NCBI GenBank assembly: GCA_946620335.1
Contig: CAMONF010000042.1
Location: forward strand, 1-25,121
Length of the DNA: 25,121 nt
Direction of reading: 5' to 3'
DNA from: an uncultured Clostridia bacterium
GTDB taxonomy: Bacteria > Bacillota > Clostridia > Lachnospirales > Lachnospiraceae
Part shown: positions 16,124 to 23,900 of the stretch, one piece after another
Layout: the number at the start of each line of letters is the position of its first letter
Numbering within the stretch: position 1 is the first letter of the stretch
The notes under the pieces: model-generated
Database searches by the model: none
What the model saw: the letters and a program-made list of their open reading frames with translations, nothing else
Told to the model about the DNA's origin: nothing
Made by a program: the position numbers and the translations under genes

Positions 16124-17533
16124 GTGAACCAGACACCAGAGAAAGACCGGAAACAGAAGAAGGAGAAGGCAGGAGGGCTGCGCGAGAAGGATCGGGCAGT
16201 CCAGGAGACACTGCTTTCCGAGGAGGGAGCCCCGGAGGCAGAGAAAAAAGCCCGACCCGGGGAACGTGACCGGCTCAGGGAAGATTATGAGAAGCTCAAG
16301 AAGCGGTACAACCGTATGGTGCGGCGCTTTGGCGCGGTGACGGGTGCACTGGCGCTCCTGGTGGTGCTGGTCTTCATTTCCGGCAGGATGGGTTTGCTGA
16401 GTAGTCAGAAGCCGGCGGACCAGGCGACGGACGCCCAGGCGTATCCAGAGCCGGTCGTCACCACGGAGGCCGGACATTCCGCGGAAGGGGAGAACGCAGA
16501 CGCAGGGTCTGAGGCAGCTGTCACGCCTGAGGGACAGGCAGCCGGCAGCACGGAGACAGAGACGGCGGGGACGACGGAAAAAGATCCGGGAACGGTACCG
16601 GGTGAAGCCGCAGAGACGGCGGAAGGCACCGAACCGACCGGTGCGGCCTCGCCGACTTCGGGGGCTGAACCGACTGGTGCAGCTTCACCGACTGCAGGGG
16701 CTGAACCGACCGGTGCAGTTTCACCGACTTCGGGGCCTGAGCCCACCGGTGCAGCCGCGACGACTCCGTCACCCGCTCCCTCCGGAAAACCCGATGACGG
16801 GCAGTCCTGGTTCCCGGCCGACCATGCTTCCGAGCAGGCGGGCAGTATCCTGATCGAGCCCATGGAGATCCAAATGGTCAGCGCGGGGACTGTGTACAAC
16901 CCCATGCAGGTGGACTGGGAGAATGCGAGGACGTATTTCCAGGCCTTTGAGATCAAAGAGGGGGATGAGGTCTATAACCGAATGATCGGCAAGTCCCTGC
17001 CGGCGGAAGCGCCGGTGGCCATCTCCGACCTTCGCTACCTCAAAATGCTCCATTTTAACTACAGCGGGCAGGTCCAGGTCGGTGAGATGGTCGTGAACGC
17101 GGCCATCGCCGAGGACGTGCTGGACGCATTCTGCAGCCTCTTTGAGGAGCGGTATGAGATCAATAAGATGGTCCTCATTGACGACTACTGGACCGGCGAT
17201 GCCCTGACAACGGACGACGCCTCCATAGCGGACAACAACACCAGCTGCTTCTGCTATCGCCAGTCGATCCGCGGCAGCTCCCTGTCCGTCCACGCCTCCG
17301 GGCGGGGGATTGAGCTCAATCCGCTGGAGAACCCGTACGTGTACAGCGAGAACGGGATGAGGACCTGCCGCATTGAGGCTTCCAAAGCCTATATCGGCGG
17401 CCGGTCGGGCGATCAGCCCCACGTAATCACCTGGGACGATACCGCCGTGCGGGTCTTCCGGGAGAAGGGCTTTACCTGGGGCGGTGAATGGGACGAACCC
17501 ACTGTCTACCAGGTATTTCAGAAAACGGCGTGA
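16124..17533 (+). CDS. Membrane-anchored M15-type (D-Ala-D-Ala carboxypeptidase-like) domain, probably inactive
   Basis: Protein of 469 aa with a GTG start; AGAGGA (16111-16116) lies 7 nt upstream. Order of parts: a highly charged cytosolic N-terminus (1-68), a membrane helix (about 69-86), a Thr/Ala/Glu-rich stalk with four 12-residue repeats, and an outside C-terminal domain (about 250-469). That domain matches M15C-type peptidases in layout: NNTSCFCYRQS, then SLSVHASGRGIELNPLENPY, then GFTWGGEWDEP and a terminal TVYQVFQ. In active relatives the first zinc site is SxHxxGxAxD and the end reads DYxHF, where Asp is the catalytic base and His the third zinc ligand. Here the His of SVH is kept, the Asp ligand is Glu, and the DYxHF end is VYQVF. 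It is therefore probably a pseudo-enzyme that binds peptidoglycan peptides rather than cutting them. Confidence 0.82.
   Translation: MNQTPEKDRKQKKEKAGGLREKDRAVQETLLSEEGAPEAEKKARPGERDRLREDYEKLKKRYNRMVRRFGAVTGALALLVVLVFISGRMGLLSSQKPADQATDAQAYPEPVVTTEAGHSAEGENADAGSEAAVTPEGQAAGSTETETAGTTEKDPGTVPGEAAETAEGTEPTGAASPTSGAEPTGAASPTAGAEPTGAVSPTSGPEPTGAAATTPSPAPSGKPDDGQSWFPADHASEQAGSILIEPMEIQMVSAGTVYNPMQVDWENARTYFQAFEIKEGDEVYNRMIGKSLPAEAPVAISDLRYLKMLHFNYSGQVQVGEMVVNAAIAEDVLDAFCSLFEERYEINKMVLIDDYWTGDALTTDDASIADNNTSCFCYRQSIRGSSLSVHASGRGIELNPLENPYVYSENGMRTCRIEASKAYIGGRSGDQPHVITWDDTAVRVFREKGFTWGGEWDEPTVYQVFQKTA
16631..16760 (+). repeat. 36-bp coding tandem repeat in the stalk of the M15-like protein
   Basis: Units start at 16631, 16667, 16703 and 16739, the last incomplete. 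Each encodes EPTGA(A/V)SPT(S/A)GA or a close variant. The Pro/Thr/Ala content suits an extended, possibly glycosylated spacer through the cell wall. Copy number in such repeats often varies between strains. Confidence 0.8.
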
Positions 17534-17546
17534 CGGCTCCGGCCGT
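17533..17546 (+). other. Small hairpin overlapping the stop codon of the M15-like gene
   Basis: ACGGC (17533-17537) pairs with GCCGT (17542-17546) around a TCCG tetraloop. The same CGGCTCCGGCCG core also forms the tip of the hairpin at 8428-8461. No T-run follows, so read-through into the gene at 17577 is expected. Confidence 0.3.
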
Positions 17547-17576
17547 CCGGCCCCGCAGCATCGAGGAGGATAGTAA

Positions 17577-20500
17577 ATGAGAACAAAGACCGGCGTACTG
17601 ACCTTCACCGACCTGTCTCAGATGCAGAAAATGAGACGGGGCAGTGAGCTGGGCTCGTTTTTGGATGAGATGAACGTCATAAGGCCGGAGGAGCTGATTG
17701 GGGAACTGACCGCCCACTTCCAGGAGGGGTCAGGCAATCTCTCACGGTTCTTTATGGACTACCGGTACCGGGACTTCGCCTCGGTGGCCCGGGTCAGGCG
17801 GATGATGCCCGTCTACGGCGCCAAAGGCATTACCCCGGGAATCACCCGCCAGGCCAACTTTGTGGAGCTCCTCCTGGGCAAGGAGAGCGACCTGGCCGGG
17901 ACCGGCTTCAATGAAAATATTTTCGGCATTTCCTACCTGAACGGGGAGGACACGGTGACCATGTCCGACCGGGAGCTGGAGATGGAGATCGGCAAGGTCG
18001 GCATCATTAAGCCGCTCCTTGTCTCTCCTGGAAATGCAGACAAACTCGCCCGGACCCTCTGCCGCCTCTGGGAGGCCCAGGAGAAGGATCCCAGCACCCG
18101 CTTTGTGATCCTGACTGGCCGGGCCGGAGAGCGGTCCGTGGAAATCATCAGGCAGCTGTATATGCTGATCCCGGACAGGCTGCGCCTGCAGCTTGGTTTT
18201 CAGACAAATGTCACGACGGCGGATCTGGACCGGATCCAGACAGCGAAGCTGCCGATCTATATCCTGACAGCGGAGCCGGGTCAGAACCTGACCGCCCGCA
18301 AGTGGGCCTTCCCGGTCGTCGAGTGCGAGTGGGAGCGGGTAGAACAGTATCCATGCGATGAGAACAGGCTGGCCCTGGTCAGAAAGCTGGCCGGCGCAAT
18401 GAACGAGAAGCTGGCGGCTGTCTTTGGCAAGGCAGAGCGGGCGGTCCTCTATCAGAAGGAATCTGACGTGTCTTCATTTAAGTACTATGGGGACATAGTG
18501 AAAAGGCTCTTCTCAGGGGACACGGCTGCTCCGGAAAGAAAGCCGGCTGAAAAGGCAGCGGCGGGCAGCGGGCAGGCGGCTGGCCGGAGAAGTGCAGCTG
18601 CGGGAAAAGCGGCTGCAGCCGGAGAGAGGTCCGCAGACTACGATGCGCAGCCCTGGCGTCGCGATATAGCGCCCGCGAGGCCGGTAAGGCCGGACAAGGC
18701 CATCCGGGAGCGGGCTGTCGACTATGACGCAAAGCCGTGGCTCAAGGACATCGCGCCTACCGGACGCACAGAGAAGTCTCCTGCGGCGGATGATCAGCCC
18801 TGGCGTATGGGCCTGGCGGACGGGAAGCCTGCAGCGGCGAAAGCTGAGGCAGATGCTCAGCCGTGGCTTAAAGAGCAGGCGGGCGAGAAGCCTGCAGCGG
18901 CGAAAACTGCGTCAGATGCACAGCCGTGGCTTAAAGGGCAGGCAGGCGAGAAGCCTGCAACGGCAGACGCGCAGCCCTGGCTCAAGGGGCAGGCGGGTGA
19001 GAAGGCTGCCACAGCAAAGCCTGCGGAAACGGATGCGCAGCCTTGGCGCAAGGAACAGGAAAAACAGGTTCAGGACCAGAAAACTGTAGTGGCTGAGGAG
19101 AAGACAGAGGCCGCAGCAAAGAGTGCTGAGCGGGTGGAGACACCGGCCGCTAAAAAGGTCATGCCGGAATTCATGCCTTGGATCAAGGCTCACCTCTCCG
19201 GAAAAGGGGAAGCAAAGGCCAACCCGGACAGTGAGGCAAAGCAGCAGGCTGAGACAACCCCTGCAGCGGTTACCAAGGATGCCCAGGACGCTAAGACTGG
19301 GACAGGAACGAAGGCTACGTCTGGGAACACGTCTGTATCAGGTGCGAAGACGGGGCTTGAAGTCAAGAAGACGGCAGGTACTTCGTCTGTGGTCGGGGCA
19401 GGTATTGCAACCGCACAGGCAGTCAAGACAGTGGCAGGAACCGCTGGCACGCAGGGAAATAAAACATCGAACGTGACGGCTTCTGTCCCTGAAGCCGGAA
19501 GAACATCGAATACCTCAGGCACGCAGGGAAATAAGGCAACAATCGGAATCACACCTGCATCCGGCGCCAAAACAGCGGCGGATGACGCGGTCAAATCGGG
19601 AGATAAAGGCGCGGCTAGAACCCAGGCTGTCCCTGACAGCAGACTCACGGTAGGGGGCAAACCTCTGGAAAACATGGGCGCTGGGCAAGGCGAGTCCGGA
19701 CTGACTGCGGAGCAGGAAGTCCGGGAACTGACGCACAAGAACCGCAAGCTGGTGAGGGAAAACTCCGAGCTCACCAGGGTCAATATAGCCCTGGGGGAAA
19801 AGGTAAGGAAGCTGGAGAAGGAACTGAATCGGTTCCGGGCACTTGCCGGCGGCGGAGCGGACGACGCTTCAAAAAAAGCAGGCGCCGGAGAAGGCTCCGG
19901 CTCTCCGCTTTCCTCCGATTCCGGCGACGGAGACGGCCGCCGGACGAAACGGACCTATGAGCAGCTGGAGCGGCGGAACCGCCAGCTCTACAAGAAGATC
20001 AAGACCCTGAGAAAGCGGGTCATGATTTACGGGACCGTGTCCATTTTCCTCTTTATGCTCCTGGTCGTCGTGCTGATCAGCTATGCAATCGGCATGAGCA
20101 AACGCCGCAGTCAGGCGGAAGACGCCGGCCAGACGGCTGTGGAAACACAGACCGGGGCGGAGTCTGCTGAAAATGGAGACAGCACCGGTACTCCGGGCAC
20201 CGAGATTTCCGCAGAGAGCGAAGAAGTCCAGACCGGAACGGAGGAGGGCGGCGAAGGTCCGGATTCTACGGCGGAGGGCACCAGCCCGGCGGAGACATCC
20301 CAGGCGGTCGCAATGACCGACGAGTGGACCGCCATCCAGGGCAGTGATCCCGGCACTTCCATCACCTGGGCCGAGACCACCGACCGGCTGGGGCAGCCTG
20401 CGGGCTACATCGTCCATTTCCATGTCCGCTTCGCGGAGGACACCAATGGAACCGGCCTCTCTGAGGACAGCTCTCTTCCTTACCTTGGCGCTTATGTGAA

Positions 20501-20777
20501 CAGCAAGCCCGCGGATACGGATGAGGCCAGATACTACCAGTGGACGGAGATGAGTTCCATTGATCCGGCGAACGGGCTCAAGGTGGACTGGATCGACGTC
20601 CCCGGCATCGATTACTATTTCCATATCGCTTACGCAGCCGACGAGAATGGGACTGATTTCTCTACAACAGATTCCACCGGCCGGGCCTGCGTCGGCTACT
20701 ATATCAGCGGCCATGCCGATGGCGGGGTTTCTCCGGACAGCGGCAATTACAGCGACTATACATGGGTTTATCGTTGA
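17577..20777 (+). CDS. Single-pass membrane scaffold protein ScaB, paralogue of ScaA, with Pro-Trp repeats
   Basis: Protein of 1066 aa; ATG 17577 follows AGGAGGA (17564-17570) by 6 nt and the preceding stop by 43 nt. The cytosolic head (1 to about 308) is clearly homologous to ScaA: VLTFTDLSQMQK, FFMDYRYRDFAS, VYGAKGITPGITRQ, and SSFKYYG near its end. In place of ScaA's second region and coiled coil there is a long Ala/Lys/Thr-rich segment with eight Trp motifs of the type DAQPWLK (Trp at 360, 388, 409, 430, 451, 468, 490, 535). Next come a Thr/Val/Ala-rich part, a coiled coil (about 720-755), a basic stretch, a membrane helix (about 815-838), an acidic Thr/Glu stalk and an ectodomain (about 913-1066) matching ScaA's: AIQGSDP, TNGTGLSEDSSLPYLGAYV, YYFHIAYAADENG. 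The N-terminus is inside and the C-terminus outside. It may cluster partners through its Trp motifs. Confidence 0.86.
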   Translation: MRTKTGVLTFTDLSQMQKMRRGSELGSFLDEMNVIRPEELIGELTAHFQEGSGNLSRFFMDYRYRDFASVARVRRMMPVYGAKGITPGITRQANFVELLLGKESDLAGTGFNENIFGISYLNGEDTVTMSDRELEMEIGKVGIIKPLLVSPGNADKLARTLCRLWEAQEKDPSTRFVILTGRAGERSVEIIRQLYMLIPDRLRLQLGFQTNVTTADLDRIQTAKLPIYILTAEPGQNLTARKWAFPVVECEWERVEQYPCDENRLALVRKLAGAMNEKLAAVFGKAERAVLYQKESDVSSFKYYGDIVKRLFSGDTAAPERKPAEKAAAGSGQAAGRRSAAAGKAAAAGERSADYDAQPWRRDIAPARPVRPDKAIRERAVDYDAKPWLKDIAPTGRTEKSPAADDQPWRMGLADGKPAAAKAEADAQPWLKEQAGEKPAAAKTASDAQPWLKGQAGEKPATADAQPWLKGQAGEKAATAKPAETDAQPWRKEQEKQVQDQKTVVAEEKTEAAAKSAERVETPAAKKVMPEFMPWIKAHLSGKGEAKANPDSEAKQQAETTPAAVTKDAQDAKTGTGTKATSGNTSVSGAKTGLEVKKTAGTSSVVGAGIATAQAVKTVAGTAGTQGNKTSNVTASVPEAGRTSNTSGTQGNKATIGITPASGAKTAADDAVKSGDKGAARTQAVPDSRLTVGGKPLENMGAGQGESGLTAEQEVRELTHKNRKLVRENSELTRVNIALGEKVRKLEKELNRFRALAGGGADDASKKAGAGEGSGSPLSSDSGDGDGRRTKRTYEQLERRNRQLYKKIKTLRKRVMIYGTVSIFLFMLLVVVLISYAIGMSKRRSQAEDAGQTAVETQTGAESAENGDSTGTPGTEISAESEEVQTGTEEGGEGPDSTAEGTSPAETSQAVAMTDEWTAIQGSDPGTSITWAETTDRLGQPAGYIVHFHVRFAEDTNGTGLSEDSSLPYLGAYVNSKPADTDEARYYQWTEMSSIDPANGLKVDWIDVPGIDYYFHIAYAADENGTDFSTTDSTGRACVGYYISGHADGGVSPDSGNYSDYTWVYR
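18636..19187 (+). repeat. Coding repeat array: eight Pro-Trp motifs at about 21-residue spacing
   Basis: Trp codons at 18654, 18738, 18801, 18864, 18927, 18978, 19044 and 19179 each sit in a D-x-Q-P-W-[LR]-K-like context. Spacing is 28, 21, 21, 21, 17, 22 and 45 residues. The three central units are near-identical (DAQPWLK followed by AGEK), indicating recent local duplication. The segment is on the cytoplasmic side of the membrane helix. Confidence 0.85.
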
Positions 20778-20781
20778 AGTG

Positions 20782-20819
20782 AAAACTGGGAATTAGGGAC
20801 GGTTCCTTTTCCCTCTTTT
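20782..20819 (+). repeat. Additional direct copy of the 38-bp repeat arm
   Basis: This 38-bp stretch matches the left arm at 20832-20869 with three differences, 50 bp upstream and in the same orientation. It starts 4 bp after the ScaB stop codon and contains the AGGGACGGTTCCTTTTCCC core. Confidence 0.85.
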
Positions 20820-20831
20820 CGGAGGTTGTGG

Positions 20832-20912
20832 GAAACTGGGAATCAGGGACGGTTCCTTTTCCCACTTTTCTGCAAAAAGTGGGAAAAGGAACCGTCCCTG
20901 ATTCCCAGTTTC
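20832..20912. repeat. Perfect 38-bp inverted repeat (REP/REPIN-like element)
   Basis: The arm at 20832-20869 is the exact reverse complement of 20875-20912, with a 5-nt loop CTGCA (20870-20874). Each arm contains AATCAGGGACGGTTCC. Cores like GGGACGGTTC are, to my recollection, common in dispersed palindromes of Clostridia and other bacteria and in the ends of elements linked to REP-associated tyrosine transposases. No transposase is in the window, so this would be a non-autonomous copy. As RNA it makes a very strong hairpin between ScaB and the ARH-tubulin gene, but it lacks a following T-run. Confidence 0.85.
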
Positions 20913-20918
20913 TCGTCC

Positions 20919-20928
20919 AGGAGGAAAG
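20919..20928 (+). promoter_or_regulatory. Ribosome binding site that fixes the start of the ARH-tubulin gene
   Basis: AGGAGGAAAG lies 3 nt before ATG 20932 (9 nt from the G of AGGAGG to the ATG) and just 6 bp after the 38-bp inverted repeat. The hairpin would stop just short of it and leave the site exposed. Confidence 0.7.
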
Positions 20929-20931
20929 ACA

Positions 20932-23900
20932 ATGGGCTTGACAGAAAACAGACAAATCGCGGAAGCAACGTTTCTCGGCGCGGCTATAGGTGATGCCCTG
21001 GGTGTGCCCTATGAATTTCTGACCAGGGAGGAGGTCAGGAAGGTCTTCATTTCCGAGATGATCGGGGAGAATACAGGGGCGGCCTTTCTTTCCCAATGGA
21101 ACAATTTTATACCGGCCGGTGCCTTCAGCGACGACACTTCCATGTTGATTGCAGCAGCCGGCGCCATTGCTGAGAAGGGCGGGGAAATCGACTACAGGAA
21201 GATCATGCAGAACTTCAGCGACTGGTGGCTGAAGGCTGATTTCTGCAGCCTTGACTTTGCCTTCGGGCAGGGGCGGACGGTGGGAGAAGCCATGAAGCGC
21301 TTTGAATGGGGCAGGGAACCTCTCGAGTGCGGTGGGACCATGGTCCGGGATAACGGGAACGGAGCGCTCATGAGGATTCTGCCCTTCTCCCTGGATGCCA
21401 TTTTCCGCAAAATGAGGCGGGAGGAGACGGCGGCCTTCATCGCGGACGCATCCAGGCTGACCCACGGGCATGAGATCAGCTTCATGGGCTGCTATATCTT
21501 CACCATTTTCCTCGAGGAGTGTCTGAAGAGCCGCGATAAGGGCAAGGCGCTCGCCCGGGTGCAGGCGGAGGACTACAGCGACTTCTACGCTCCGGAGACT
21601 ATTGACGAGTATGCGATGCTGCTCCGGCAGCCCAGTGAGACCTGGGAGGAGTACCAGGGCATGGGGAGCGGGTATGTCGCGGATGCCCTTAAGGGGGCTC
21701 TTTACAGCGTAATGAAGTCTGAGGACTATGAGGAGACAGTCTGCACGGCTGTCAGGCTTGGCCTGGATACGGATACGATGGCCTGCATCGCCGGACAGCT
21801 GGCCGGTGCCCTCTATGGGACAGAGGACATCCCCCAGAGGTGGCTTGACGACCTCAGAAAGAGGGAGAAGCTGATTGCCCTGGCTGACCGCTTCGCGGAA
21901 GCCGTGACACCGGCGGATGAGGCGGGGCCCGGTAATGATACCATGTCGTCTGATGAGGACTTTGGCAGCGGCTCCATGCAGCCTGATGCGGACTCCGGCA
22001 GCGACTCCGTGCAATCTGAGGCGGACTCCGACAGCGACTACGTGCGACCTGACGCGGAGAAGAAGGCAGGACAATTCAGCAGGAAGAGGCCGTTCCATTA
22101 CGCATGGGGAATGCCCCCCAAGGAGGCGGCTGCTGCCCGCCTTGCGGAGCATCTTGAAATCGGCACATTGGACAGCGGCAGCGGCCTCTTCGGGCCAGGG
22201 CACAAGTCTGAGCCTGATCGAAGCAAGCTCACGCTGATCATTGGGCTGGGCGGCACCGGCCTCGCTGCCTTAGAGAGGACGAAAGCTCTCCTGGAACGGG
22301 AGCTGTCTGCGGATTATGCGGACCGGGTAAGGTTCATCGGTATTGACGCCTCTCCGAAGGACCTTGCGGCCTGGCGTCGGACCGGCGCTCCTGCTATTGA
22401 TCTGTCGACACCGGAATTCAGGCGGAGCGTATTCCCGGCGGGGAAGACAGAGTTTTTCCGGGAATTCGTGCCGGAGGACTACTGTGAGTACGGTCTCTAC
22501 AACAGCCGCCTGACCAGCCGGGTCCGCTTCTACAATTGGAACGGGGCGAAGACCGGCGATGGGCGCCTCCGCAGCATGATCGGGAGTCTCTTTCGGAACG
22601 AATGGACGGACTATGGAAGGTCTTCGGTGGAGATTGTTATCATTTCAGCGCTCAGTGATGAGATCGGAAGCGGGATTTTCCTCGATGTGGCGGCCCAGGC
22701 CAGAGCTGCCTGCCCTGCTGACGCCCTCACCCGGGTCTTCGGCTATTTCCTGCTGCCGGGAAGTGACGTTGAGTCCATTTCCTCAACGGCGATCCGCCAT
22801 GAACGGTACCGCAATACCTTTGCTGCCCTCAAGGAGCTGGAGAGTTTTCAGAATATGAGCGCTGAGCCTGGCCGCATAGAGATTTTCCCTTCCCAGGACA
22901 GTGACTGCAAAGTAATTTTGTCAAATAAAACCAGGCTCTTCGACTTTCCGGTCCTCATTTCCGGCGCCCAGGATACGGCGATGGAGACAATCGCCAGGAC
23001 CCTTGCCCTGACTGTGAGAGGGGAGGAAGGCCGCTTCGATCTGCGGTTCTTCTGGGCCAATTACGAAGCCCTCCGCGCGAGCCTTCTGTCAAGGCAGCAA
23101 ATAATGCCGGGCGGAGTACTCCGCGAAGCCGCCTGCCCGGAGGATTCTCACCGCTATATCACCGTCGGCCATGCCCGCGCCGGCATTCCGAAGGAAATCG
23201 TCATACCCAATCTGCTGAGCCGCGTGATGCGGAAAATGCACACATCCCCCATCTTCCCTGACAGGGGGAACCCGGGAATGGCTTCATTTTGCGATATCTT
23301 TGAAAGTTTGCTTGATTATTATACGGAGGCGGGAAGACCTCTGGATGAGGCGGACGGCAGAGATTTCGCCGCCTTGTCCGGCGGGACGAATTTCATCAAC
23401 ATTTGCGCCGATGACAGGGCGCTCGAATGGATCCGTGACCGCATCGACCGAAAAGTGCAGAGCATCGATGCAGCCTCTGCGCTGGATGTCCTGACGAAGA
23501 ACTGCCTCCTCGACCCGGAGACCTGGGTCGGCGAGGACCTTGGCGCGGCCCGCAGGCGGTTCGACAATCTGATGGGGAAAATCTGCGGGATCGGCGCCTG
23601 GGCTACGGATTCCGATGGACTTGGGCTGACTGTGTCCGACTATTATGCCGACGTCCTGAGAACAGTTCCTCGCGAGAGTGTGCAGGGAGTTATTTCAAGA
23701 CGTGTGGAGGACCTCTTGAGCCGCCTTCTTGAGGCTGCCCGGCCTGCTCTTCGGCTCCGACCGGGACAGGAGGGCTTTGCGGGCAGGGTTATTCTGGTGC
23801 CGGAGCGGCTGGTGTCCGGTCCTTATGGGTATCACATAGAGTCGGCCATGAGAAATGCCATCGGCGACGGCACAGACCTTATCGTATCCAAAGGAACGGA

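Noticed and set aside
12488..20777. Assigning ScaA and ScaB to the GTPase-associated protein 1 (GAP1) family known from conflict systems.
   Set aside because: The genomic context is suggestive, but I could not match any family motif from the sequence. A profile search with the head domain against the GAP1 models would decide it.
23236..23316. TubB as a pseudogene because of the missing internal segment.
   Set aside because: The deletion keeps the frame, no stops occur over 1396 codons, and the flanking blocks remain highly similar to TubA.
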